Origin: Gammaproteobacteria bacterium | Lineage (GTDB): Bacteria; Pseudomonadota; Gammaproteobacteria; Pseudomonadales; UBA3067 | Assembly: GCA_002402085.1 (NCBI GenBank) | Contig: NVVB01000017.1 | Location: forward strand, 6,493-11,708 | DNA: 5,216 bases | Direction of reading: 5' to 3' | Shown here: positions 1 to 5,216 of the stretch, piece after piece | Layout: each line of letters begins with the position of its first letter | How positions within the stretch are numbered: the first letter of the stretch is position 1 | Notes under the pieces: model-generated | The model's input: the letters and a program-made list of their open reading frames with translations, nothing else | Told to the model about the DNA's origin: nothing | Database searches by the model: none | Position numbers and translations under genes: made by a program

Positions 1-750
1 AGCTGGATCACAGCGGCACAACGCTCGCCAGTCTATAAAATGGCTGTGGAATGGAAAGTGGCTTTCCCACTTCATCCTGAATTCCGCACCCTGCCTATGG
101 TTTGGTACGTGCCACCGCTATCACCGGTTCAATCACAAATTGAGCAAGGCACTTTGCCTACGGAAGAAGACGGTGTACTGCCTAAGTCAGAATCCATGCG
201 ACTGCCTTTGCGCTACCTTGCCAACATGTTTACCGCTGGCAACGAAGAAGTGATTAAGCTTGGGCTAGATCGAATGCTGGCCATGCGAGTCTATAAGCGT
301 ATGCAACACGTTGAAGGGCATGTGAATAGCAAAGTATTTGAAAAGGTCGGCTTAACCACTGACCAACTTGAAGAAATGCATTTCCTAATGGCCATTGCTA
401 ACTGGGAAGACCGCTTTGTGATTCCAACGTCTCACAAAGAAATGCACATGGACAATGTCCATGAGTATCAAGGATCGGCTGGTTTTACGCCTGGCAATAA
501 CGTGCCCAACAGTAAGTCCGGTGTTTCCTTGTTCCCAGACCCGCGTGGTATGGACAATGGCGAAACGCAGCTCTACACGCCAACGCCTAACATGGCTAGA
601 ATCCCCATGAAAGAATCAAGCGAAAGCGGTGGCAGCTTATTCCCTTCACTGGGCAGTTTGCAGCAAGAGAAGTCTCATCGTATTGAAGAGACTATTCTTG
701 AAGCACACAAGAAAACCCATATTTCGAATAAACCGACGGATCAACAATGA
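1..750 (+). CDS. narH: Respiratory nitrate reductase beta subunit NarH, C-terminal part (5' end outside window)
   Basis: This is the iron-sulfur subunit of membrane-bound nitrate reductase, which passes electrons from NarI haem to NarG on the cytoplasmic face. The frame is open from base 1 (SWITAAQRSPVYKMAVEW), so the ATG at 40 is an internal methionine and not the start. The stretch AAQRSPVYKMA, PLHPEFRTLPMVWYVPPLSPVQS, LRYLANMFTAG, MLAMRVYKR and AIANWEDRFVIPTSH follows E. coli NarH almost block by block as I remember it. The 4Fe-4S/3Fe-4S cysteines lie upstream of the window; no cysteine occurs in the part seen. The E. coli protein ends soon after the segment equivalent to SLFPDPRGMD (about nt 526-555). 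Here about 65 more residues follow, Ser/Gly/Glu-rich, with a second SLFP at nt 634-645. The stop overlaps the narJ start (ATGA), indicating translational coupling. The identification is very secure; the function of the tail is unknown. Confidence 0.97.
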   Translation, partial: SWITAAQRSPVYKMAVEWKVAFPLHPEFRTLPMVWYVPPLSPVQSQIEQGTLPTEEDGVLPKSESMRLPLRYLANMFTAGNEEVIKLGLDRMLAMRVYKRMQHVEGHVNSKVFEKVGLTTDQLEEMHFLMAIANWEDRFVIPTSHKEMHMDNVHEYQGSAGFTPGNNVPNSKSGVSLFPDPRGMDNGETQLYTPTPNMARIPMKESSESGGSLFPSLGSLQQEKSHRIEETILEAHKKTHISNKPTDQQ

Positions 751-1271
751 GCAGCTACGTTTTAATGGCCAAGCTCCTTGATTACCCAAGCGATGAGCTG
801 CTGGAAAATCTGCCAATAATTGAGCAAAGCCTGCAAGAGGCCAGTGATTTAAGTGCTGGCCAAAAACAGACTTTGCTTAAGGTTGCCGCAGAAATTAAAG
901 CCACTCCTCTAATGGAGCTTCAAGGGACCTATGTCGACACGTTTGACATGAATGGCAAGCACAGCCTTCATATCACTCATCACCTATACGGTGAGGAAGC
1001 TGAACGCGGTTTGGCAATGGCTGATTTAATCACCCATTATCAAAAATACGATTTAGATATTAGTAACGGTGAGTTGCCCGATTTCTTGCCGTTAATTCTA
1101 GAGTTTTTGTCCATACTGGAACCGGCTGAGGCCGATGGTTTTTTAAGTCAGGCAGCCAATGCCATTGATCTGCTTTATAAAAACCTTAAGGAATCTGAAT
1201 GCTTTTATGCACCGATTATCGGTGTGTTATTAGCTAAGACAGATCGAATTCCAGTACAGCAGGCAAAATAG
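747..1271 (+). CDS. narJ: Nitrate reductase molybdenum cofactor assembly chaperone NarJ (short form)
   Basis: NarJ is a cytoplasmic, all-helical chaperone of the TorD/DmsD/NarJ family. It binds apo-NarG, holds it until the molybdenum cofactor and FeS centre are inserted, and is not part of the final enzyme. Visible family blocks are LLDYPSDELLE (residues 10-20), YVDTFDMNGKHSLHITHHLYGEEAERG (62-88) and ELPDFLPLILEFLS (109-122), matching the E. coli YSELFD, HVHGESRDRG and ELPDHLPLYLEYLA segments. The ATG at 747 overlaps the narH stop, and only a weak SD-like CGGA precedes it, so it is probably translated by coupling. At 174 residues it is clearly shorter than the E. coli protein (236) and stops just after the helical core, lacking the later W-EEE-containing C-terminal segment. 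It is close in length to the roughly 180-residue Bacillus-type NarJ. No continuation of the missing part is visible in the 63 bp before narI, so the gene is probably intact but compact. Confidence 0.93.
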   Translation: MSSYVLMAKLLDYPSDELLENLPIIEQSLQEASDLSAGQKQTLLKVAAEIKATPLMELQGTYVDTFDMNGKHSLHITHHLYGEEAERGLAMADLITHYQKYDLDISNGELPDFLPLILEFLSILEPAEADGFLSQAANAIDLLYKNLKESECFYAPIIGVLLAKTDRIPVQQAK

Positions 1272-1334
1272 CAGCAAACGATACACTAGAAACTAAAGCG
1301 TAATAAATAGAACTTTAAATCACAGGAGCATAGG

Positions 1335-2033
1335 ATGGATTTCATTCATCAAATACTTTTTGGAGTATATCCTTACATTGCCTTCACCACGTTTGTAATA
1401 GGCAACTTGATTCGGTTTGACCGCGACCAGTACACCTGGAAAGCGGACTCAAGCCAATTATTTGATCGGCGCACCGTACTCATTGCCAGCCCAATGTTTC
1501 ATGTCGGCATTATTGCTGTATTGGGTGGACATTTTGTAGGCCTACTAACGCCCCATAGCTGGTTCCTAGCCATTGGCGTGTCCGATACCGCTCACCAAAT
1601 CGTCGCTATTACCGCCGGCATGGTGTTTGGTACCTTATGCTTAATCGGAGGCTGCATGTTATTGCTGCGCCGCTTGAAGCATCCGCAAGTAAGGGCCCAA
1701 AGCAGAAAACGCGATGTGTTTGTACTAGCCTGGTTGATGCTAACGCTTTGCCTTGGCCTGCTGACCATCCCCATTTCTACGTATCATGCCTTCCACAGTG
1801 ACGCCAGCACCATGATTATGCTGACTGACTGGGTACAAAGCTTAGTGATCCTACAGCCTAACTGGGAAATCTTAAAAGAAGTCAATTTCGTCTTTAAGCT
1901 TCACCTTTTCTGTGGCCTAACGGTATTCTTGGTTTTCCCGTTCACACGTCTAGTACACGTTTGGAGCTTCCCTGTAGGCTATTTATTTAGACCTCATCAA
2001 GTGGTTAGAAGTCGCTTTACAAAATCTCGTTAA
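1335..2033 (+). CDS. narI: Respiratory nitrate reductase gamma subunit NarI (cytochrome b)
   Basis: This is the integral-membrane di-haem b subunit that oxidises quinol at the periplasmic side and anchors NarGH to the inner membrane. The length of 232 residues compares with 225 in E. coli. The N-terminus FGVYPYIAFTTFVIGNLIRFDRDQYTWKADSSQ is typical, and five hydrophobic segments can be traced. All four haem-ligand histidines are present: H56 and H66 (FHVGIIAVLGGHFVG), which match the E. coli numbering exactly, and H190 and H208 (FKLHLFCGLTVF and RLVHVWSFPVGYL), equivalent to E. coli H187 and H205. The loop GLLTIPIS before the fourth/fifth helices is also conserved. The ATG at 1335 is supported by the SD AGGAG at 1324-1328 with a 6-nt spacer, stronger than the signal before narJ. 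It is the last gene of the operon, with a terminator about 30 bp downstream. Nothing suggests loss of function. Confidence 0.97.
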   Translation: MDFIHQILFGVYPYIAFTTFVIGNLIRFDRDQYTWKADSSQLFDRRTVLIASPMFHVGIIAVLGGHFVGLLTPHSWFLAIGVSDTAHQIVAITAGMVFGTLCLIGGCMLLLRRLKHPQVRAQSRKRDVFVLAWLMLTLCLGLLTIPISTYHAFHSDASTMIMLTDWVQSLVILQPNWEILKEVNFVFKLHLFCGLTVFLVFPFTRLVHVWSFPVGYLFRPHQVVRSRFTKSR

Positions 2034-2064
2034 CCCGATGATTTGCATGAAGTAGTAAGTGATT

Positions 2065-2090
2065 AAAAGAGGCCCTAGGCCTCTTTTTTT
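2065..2090 (+). terminator. Rho-independent terminator of the nar operon
   Basis: A perfect inverted repeat AAAAGAGGCC / GGCCTCTTTT (2065-2074 and 2078-2087) has a 3-nt loop CTA, and the T run continues to 2090. It begins 31 bases after the narI stop. The A run on the 5' side makes a T run on the other strand, so it could work in both directions, although no minus-strand gene reads into it. Confidence 0.93.
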
Positions 2091-2127
2091 CCTTATGGCA
2101 GTGGTTTAATTAGCAAAGAGAATCGGC

Positions 2128-2802
2128 ATGAAAGAAGAACGTACAACAACCTGCAGTGAACATAATCATCCAGAATTCGCGTTAAGCTTTGACGAGGAGT
2201 TAGTACTAGAAGAAGACGTTGCTTGGTTACTTTCAAGCTTGCAGGACCTAGTGGCTGGAGGTCAGACCTTTACGCCGGGTGACTCGTTCCAAATAGGCTG
2301 GTTGCCCACGCTTATTCAAGAACGTGATGACGGCCTATTGACCATCCACGAACCCGACATGAAATCCATCCCCGTGGCCCACCTGCCTACAGTGACGTTT
2401 GCGCTGTTGCATATTCGCTGGCAGAAAGAAGTAGCAGACAGCTTTGACCTTGATCCCGATTTACAATACCCAAGCGCACGCCAAAGCGTTTTAATCTGTG
2501 ATCGTCTGGGACAACAGCCAGGCTTCGCCATGCATCGCAGAGCCGCCCTACCGCCTAACTCGGGCTGGATTATCTGCTGCAGCGACGACACCCACGATCA
2601 TAAAACTGAGCCTCTGAAAGCCGTCAGCTTGTATGAGCTAGTCATTGGTATCAATGCCAAATCATTGCCCTTTTTAGCGCTGCCTGAAGAAAGCCAGGTG
2701 CTTATAGAAGACCAATCGATCTGTCTCAACGTCGAAGGGCTGTCTCAATCGCTACAGAAGGACTCCTTCCTTAAATCTGTAGGCTATCTCGACAGCATGT
2801 AG
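2128..2802 (+). CDS. Imm33/DUF2185-like domain protein, orphan
   Basis: This 224-residue protein is soluble, acidic and has no signal peptide or membrane helix. The C-terminal half (about residues 118-198) resembles the Imm33-like (DUF2185) domain: RQSVLICDRLGQQPGFAMHRR, then SGWIICCSDDTHDH (145-158), then AVSLYELV and LPFLALPEESQVLIED. In that family I recall the pattern SGW-hydrophobic-(L/S)DD-HDH followed by a SLYE segment and a P-L/F-L-LPEG-like end. The N-terminal half has a GWLPTLIQERDDGLLTIHEPD segment (57-77) that commonly accompanies this domain. Imm33 was named from polymorphic-toxin loci as a predicted immunity domain, but solitary copies exist and their role is unclear. There is no toxin, effector or secretion gene next to it here. 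It lies between the nar terminator and a convergent oxidoreductase, so it is probably its own transcription unit. The ATG at 2128 has an AAGAGA-type SD about 6-8 nt upstream. The family call rests on recalled patterns and is moderately secure; no function is assigned. Confidence 0.7.
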   Translation: MKEERTTTCSEHNHPEFALSFDEELVLEEDVAWLLSSLQDLVAGGQTFTPGDSFQIGWLPTLIQERDDGLLTIHEPDMKSIPVAHLPTVTFALLHIRWQKEVADSFDLDPDLQYPSARQSVLICDRLGQQPGFAMHRRAALPPNSGWIICCSDDTHDHKTEPLKAVSLYELVIGINAKSLPFLALPEESQVLIEDQSICLNVEGLSQSLQKDSFLKSVGYLDSM

Positions 2803-2820
2803 AGAATAGCCTGTAGAAAC

Positions 2821-2849
2821 CCGCTGGGCTCGCTCCTGAAGCCTAGCGG
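2821..2849. terminator. Hairpin between convergent genes, probable terminator
   Basis: CCGCTGGGCT (2821-2830) pairs with AGCCTAGCGG (2840-2849) in 10 bp with one G-U wobble, loop of 9 nt. It sits between the + strand stop at 2802 and the minus-strand stop at 2853. Read on the minus strand, the stem is followed by GTTTCTAC, a short U-tract, so it fits better as the terminator of the oxidoreductase. On the + strand no T run follows. Confidence 0.6.
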
Positions 2850-2852
2850 TTG

Positions 2853-3959
2853 CTATGCACCCATACGCCGGGCAATATATTCAGCAATAGCCAACGCACT
2901 GGTCAACCCAGGCGACTCAATTCCGTAGAGGTTACACAACCCCGGAATCCCATGATGATCCGGCATGTGAATCTGAAAATCCCCTGCGGTCACTCCGGGT
3001 CCAACCAGTTTAGGCCGAATGGAGGCGAAATCCGGTGTTAATGCATCCGCAGTAACGCCCGGCCAGTACGCCTGAATACACTCAAAGAAATGCTCACGAC
3101 GCGTGCCATTAACGCAAAAATCAACTTTATCAACCCACTCCACATCAGGCCCAAACCTTAATCGTCCGCCCAAATCCATGGTCGCGTGAATTCCTAAGCC
3201 CGCGGAGTTCGGCATAGGATAAATCAGTCGCTTGAACGGGTTCTTCCCGGAATAAGCGTAATAATTCCCTTTGGCGAAATAAAGCCTTGGAATCATATCC
3301 TCAGCCAACGCCGAGCACGTCGCTGCCACTCGTTGGGCAGACAGCCCTGCGCAATTGATCACCGTATTAGCGCGTAAGCTAAGCTCGCCCTGACTAGCAA
3401 TATCGAGCGTCAATTGAGACTGCTCGAAACTGATTTTTCGAATCTCGCTGCGTAACGATAACGTCAGCCCGGCCCGCTCGCCATCCGCTAGCAGAGCAAG
3501 CATTAAGCCAGACACATCCACTAGCCCTGTCGTAGGGCATTCAAGCGCTGCAATACATTGCAGCTCAGGCTCAAGTTGCAACGCTTCTTCACCGTCGATC
3601 CAGCGAAGCCCTGTAACACCATTACCAAGGCCTTGGGCTTTAAGCCGACGCAACGATTCAAGCTGTTTTTTTTGCGTGGCAACAATCAATTTCCCACAGC
3701 GCGCATAGTCCACCCGTCGTTGGTCACAGTAGTCATACAGCATGGAATTCCCTTGCAGGCACAAAGACGCCTTTAAGGAATTTTTAGGATAATAAATACC
3801 CCCGTGAATCACGCCGCTGTTTCGACTGCTTAACCCCGTGCCTATTTTGTCTTCACGCTCAACAAGAAGCACATCCCGTCCTGCAATAGCCAATCGTCTC
3901 GCCACCGACAAGCCAACAACCCCTGCCCCGATTACAACGCAATCTACCTGCTCAGACAT
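2853..3959 (-). CDS. FAD-dependent oxidoreductase, L-2-hydroxyglutarate dehydrogenase-like (DAO superfamily)
   Basis: A 368-residue flavoprotein. The N-terminal Rossmann motif VVIGAGVVGLSVARRL (8-23) ends its second strand in VERE (33-36), expected for FAD ADP-ribose binding. SSRNSGVIHGGIYYP (44-58) is the hallmark segment of L-2-hydroxyglutarate dehydrogenase/GlpD-like DAO enzymes. Further family blocks are VINCAG (200-205), FAKGNYYAY (228-236), GGRLRFGPDVEWVD (264-277), SIRPKL (313-318) and GIESPGLTSALAIAEY (346-361). The expected chemistry is oxidation of an L-2-hydroxy acid to a 2-oxo acid with electrons passed from FAD to a quinone or similar acceptor; the exact substrate cannot be read from sequence. 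It is shorter than E. coli LhgO (about 420 residues). The ATG on the minus strand (3957-3959) has AGGGG about 9 nt upstream. It stands alone, convergent with the Imm33-like gene and divergent from the small membrane protein gene. The superfamily is secure; the name LhgO is not. Confidence 0.88.
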   Translation of the reverse strand: MSEQVDCVVIGAGVVGLSVARRLAIAGRDVLLVEREDKIGTGLSSRNSGVIHGGIYYPKNSLKASLCLQGNSMLYDYCDQRRVDYARCGKLIVATQKKQLESLRRLKAQGLGNGVTGLRWIDGEEALQLEPELQCIAALECPTTGLVDVSGLMLALLADGERAGLTLSLRSEIRKISFEQSQLTLDIASQGELSLRANTVINCAGLSAQRVAATCSALAEDMIPRLYFAKGNYYAYSGKNPFKRLIYPMPNSAGLGIHATMDLGGRLRFGPDVEWVDKVDFCVNGTRREHFFECIQAYWPGVTADALTPDFASIRPKLVGPGVTAGDFQIHMPDHHGIPGLCNLYGIESPGLTSALAIAEYIARRMGA

Positions 3960-4288
3960 AACGCCAAGCCCCTAACGACAAAATTATTAAACTCATTAAA
4001 AATAGGCCAGAAACGTCCATCCCCTAGTACAAAGCCTCCCAAACTATAAAAAACACCTGCAGGCCCCATTCGCTTGACTACACTAACAACCAGCATTGCG
4101 CTCAATAACCTGAAGCGAATCACAAACGCAAAAGCCAATGCGCGTCAATCAAGCCATTCCAGTGAAAAGCAATTATTGCGTCACAGACGACCTATCAGTT
4201 TCTGCTTAAAGTACTAACCAAGGTGATGGACTAAATATTCAGACTGCTGCATGACCACTCAATAGCACAATTAGATGAGAGCATAATT
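3960..4288. other. Divergent intergenic region, no convincing gene
   Basis: This 329-bp stretch lies between the divergent starts of the oxidoreductase (minus) and the small membrane protein (plus), so it should hold promoters for both. It contains AT-rich segments such as AAATTATTAAACTCATTAAAAATA (about 3980-4003), upstream of the minus gene, and CTAAATATTC (about 4231-4240), upstream of the plus gene. I could not pair any of these with a good -35 at 16-18 bp. A minus-strand TTG-initiated open frame (to 4138) overlaps the oxidoreductase start and has no SD or recognisable features. No tRNA, clear operator or extended inverted repeat was seen. Confidence 0.6.
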
Positions 4289-4840
4289 ATGATTAACACT
4301 CACATGAGCGCAAGCAATGTCATCCAACATTCACTTAATATTACGCCTAATCAAAACCTAGCAGTACTGCCGGCTTTTATTACCCTTGTGCTTACAATCC
4401 CTCTAATACTTGCACTAGTATGGAGCAATTCGACAAGTTTTTCGGAAGCACGGTTTATTTTATCCGACTCAAATTCTGCCGACGCTTTAGTAATCGATAA
4501 AGACGTAAAAAAACGCATGAACGTCTGGGGCACTGAAGAGTCAGTGTATCGAGTTTATCTCGCATTCAATACCAAGGGCCGCTCAACTTTTGCTAGCTAT
4601 TACGACACCACTGAAGAGCAGTACCATAAAATACCCTACGGCGAGCTAGAAAAAGTGACCTATTCAAAATTGTCCGCTGACATCAATGGCCGACACACCG
4701 ATCTGGTCGCCGCAGCCTCGTTACTATCAGTGCTACAAAAAACGGCCTTGCCCGCAATCATCATTATTCTTGGAATGATTTTATTGTTCTATTACCCAAG
4801 CAAATACCTAATACGAAAATACCTCCTGGTAAAACCTTAA
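4289..4840 (+). CDS. Small membrane protein of unknown function, two helices with a central domain (DUF3592-like layout)
   Basis: I do not firmly recognise this 183-residue protein. Residues 1-23 are polar. A hydrophobic helix at about 25-45 (LAVLPAFITLVLTIPLILALVW) is followed by a central soluble domain of about 100 residues, a second helix at about 153-169 (ALPAIIIILGMILLFYYP), and a basic tail KYLIRKYLLVKP that should stay in the cytoplasm. The central part is beta-rich looking, with VYRVYLAFNTKGRSTFASYYDT (86-107) and GELEKVTYSKLSADINGR (118-135). This helix-beta domain-helix plan, with a Y-x-V-x-F-x-x-x-G strand pair and a V-x-Y strand before the second helix, is reminiscent of DUF3592 membrane proteins, but the match is loose. 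The ATG at 4289 is preferred over the one at 4304 because GAGAG at 4277-4281 gives a 7-nt spacing. The gene stands alone and appears more AT-rich than the genes to its left. Confidence 0.8.
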   Translation: MINTHMSASNVIQHSLNITPNQNLAVLPAFITLVLTIPLILALVWSNSTSFSEARFILSDSNSADALVIDKDVKKRMNVWGTEESVYRVYLAFNTKGRSTFASYYDTTEEQYHKIPYGELEKVTYSKLSADINGRHTDLVAAASLLSVLQKTALPAIIIILGMILLFYYPSKYLIRKYLLVKP

Positions 4841-4855
4841 AGCCAACCCTGCGCT

Positions 4856-4890
4856 GAAGCTCAAACATTCGAAACGAACATTTGAGCTTT
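4856..4890. terminator. Hairpin downstream of the small membrane protein, possible terminator
   Basis: AAGCTCAAA (4857-4865) and TTTGAGCTT (4881-4889) are a perfect 9-bp inverted repeat, extended by a G-U pair. The 15-nt loop holds a second small stem, TTCG/CGAA around AAA, so the structure can be a nested stem. It starts about 16 bases after the stop codon of the upstream gene, which is the right place for a terminator. The T run is only TTT on the + strand; the A run on the 5' side is short too, so the efficiency is uncertain. Confidence 0.55.
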
Positions 4891-4947
4891 CGCCCTATTA
4901 AATGCACACCTCAGGCCTCCCTTCTACTTCAAAATACCAATCAATCG

Positions 4948-4978
4948 CTCTAAACCCAATCCAACGATGGGTTTAGAG
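4948..4978. repeat. Perfect 11-bp inverted repeat (hairpin) in the intergenic region
   Basis: CTCTAAACCCA (4948-4958) and TGGGTTTAGAG (4968-4978) pair perfectly around the 9-nt loop ATCCAACGA. No T run follows on either strand, so it is not a classic terminator. It lies about 58 bp downstream of another hairpin and about 90 bp upstream of the helicase promoter candidate. It could be a second, rho-assisted terminator, an RNA-stabilising element or a protein-binding palindrome; the sequence does not decide. Confidence 0.75.
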
Positions 4979-5067
4979 TCTTAGCGCCCAAAATCCAACT
5001 ATTTGCCCTACACTTGATACCCAGGAGTAGGCGACAGAGAATAAAACCCACGCCCCCCGTCGCTCTC

Positions 5068-5076
5068 TGATAAAAT
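5068..5076 (+). promoter_or_regulatory. Candidate extended -10 promoter for the DEAD-box helicase gene
   Basis: TGATAAAAT fits the extended -10 form TG-N-TAAAAT (consensus TGnTATAAT). It lies 30 bp before the proposed start codon, giving a leader of roughly 20-25 nt. No good -35 hexamer stands 16-18 bp upstream, which is tolerated by extended -10 promoters. This is a pattern match only. Confidence 0.45.
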
Positions 5077-5094
5077 GCAGCCAAATTTTTCAGT

Positions 5095-5099
5095 GGAAG
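5095..5099 (+). promoter_or_regulatory. Shine-Dalgarno GGAAG that decides the TTG start of the helicase
   Basis: GGAAG sits 7 nt before the TTG at 5107. The frame is closed upstream by TAA at 5071-5073 and has no ATG or GTG between that stop and the conserved Q-motif region. The only standard alternative initiator in frame is this TTG. Confidence 0.65.
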
Positions 5100-5106
5100 C
5101 GCTATT

Positions 5107-5216
5107 TTGTACTCAGACATCGACGACAGCCTCATCCAAGCCATCAGTGAAGCCGGCTTTGACACCCTTACTCCGGTTCAAAAAGAGACCATAGAGCCCG
5201 CTTTAGACGGCCAAGA
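5107..5216 (+). CDS. DEAD-box ATP-dependent RNA helicase, N-terminal fragment (3' end outside window)
   Basis: The 36 complete codons read (M)YSDIDDSLIQAISEAGF followed by DTLTPVQKETIEPALDGQ. This is the Q motif of DEAD-box RNA helicases: a G-F pair, then T-P-V-Q with the adenine-contacting glutamine at residue 25, then the I-x-P-x-L-x-G-(R/Q)-D segment that leads to motif I. These proteins unwind RNA duplexes with ATP in ribosome assembly, mRNA decay or cold adaptation. The Walker A and DEAD motifs fall beyond the right edge, so the subfamily (SrmB-, RhlB- or RhlE-like) cannot be set. The start is a TTG with a well-placed GGAAG; there is almost no N-terminal extension before the Q motif. Confidence 0.88.
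   Translation, partial: MYSDIDDSLIQAISEAGFDTLTPVQKETIEPALDGQ

Noticed and set aside
40..42. ATG at 40 as a possible start of a separate gene
   Set aside because: The frame is open to base 1 and the residues before it (AAQRSPVYK) are conserved NarH sequence, so it is internal.
2316..2591. Minus-strand 91-codon frame within the Imm33-like gene
   Set aside because: Antisense shadow; the plus-strand reading has family-like motifs and a proper start, this one has neither.
2850..3041. Plus-strand 63-codon frame inside the flavoprotein 3' end
   Set aside because: It lies opposite a secure conserved C-terminus (GIESPGLTSALAIAEY) and is a shadow of it.
4053..4060. CCTGCAGG palindrome in the divergent intergenic region
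   Set aside because: An isolated 8-bp palindrome with no second copy nearby; not enough for an operator call.
3944..4138. Minus-strand 64-codon open frame with a TTG start, partly hydrophobic, overlapping the start of the flavoprotein gene
   Set aside because: It has no Shine-Dalgarno, a weak start codon, an out-of-frame overlap with a secure gene and no recognisable motif; most likely chance, although a decayed gene cannot be excluded.
4950..5165. Minus-strand 71-codon open frame across the spacer and the helicase start
   Set aside because: It runs antisense through a hairpin arm and the secure Q-motif coding region; no motif or start signal.
1..5216. A hidden defence or toxin system built around the Imm33-like gene
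   Set aside because: No neighbouring toxin, nuclease, transporter or mobile-element gene; each downstream gene appears to be an independent unit with its own hairpin.

Overview
The window looks like chromosomal DNA of a marine-type Gammaproteobacterium, possibly an Oceanospirillales or Marinomonas-like lineage. This placement is an inference from protein resemblance and moderate base composition, not from any marker gene. It holds the 3' end of a respiratory nitrate reductase operon followed by a run of mostly single-gene units.

Region 1 (1-2090): the C-terminal half of narH (4Fe-4S beta subunit), then narJ (assembly chaperone) and narI (cytochrome b gamma subunit), all on the + strand. NarH/narJ overlap as ATGA. 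NarJ/narI are separated by 63 bp, and narI has a strong Shine-Dalgarno. A textbook rho-independent terminator at 2065-2090 closes the operon. Together with NarG (off the left edge) these genes make the membrane-bound quinol:nitrate oxidoreductase: NarI takes electrons from quinol, NarH wires them to NarG, and NarJ matures NarG. Two departures from the Escherichia coli form stand out: NarH has an extra C-terminal tail of about 65 residues, and NarJ lacks the C-terminal part of about 60 residues seen in the enterobacterial protein.

Region 2 (2091-3959): a solitary + strand gene whose C-terminal half resembles the Imm33/DUF2185 immunity-like domain, with no toxin beside it. Convergent to it is a minus-strand FAD-dependent oxidoreductase of the L-2-hydroxyglutarate dehydrogenase-like (DAO) superfamily. 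A 10-bp hairpin (2821-2849) sits between the two stop codons.

Region 3 (3960-5106): a 329-bp divergent intergenic stretch without a convincing gene, then a small two-helix membrane protein of unknown function (DUF3592-like layout), then a 266-bp spacer with two perfect or near-perfect hairpins and an extended -10 promoter candidate.

Region 4 (5107-5216): the first 36 codons of a DEAD-box RNA helicase, apparently starting at TTG and running off the right edge.

I see no mobile element, CRISPR array, tRNA or rRNA, and no convincing evidence of a novel multi-gene system. The items worth a second look are modest: NarH/NarJ architecture, the orphan Imm33-like protein, the unexplained hairpins and the helicase start.
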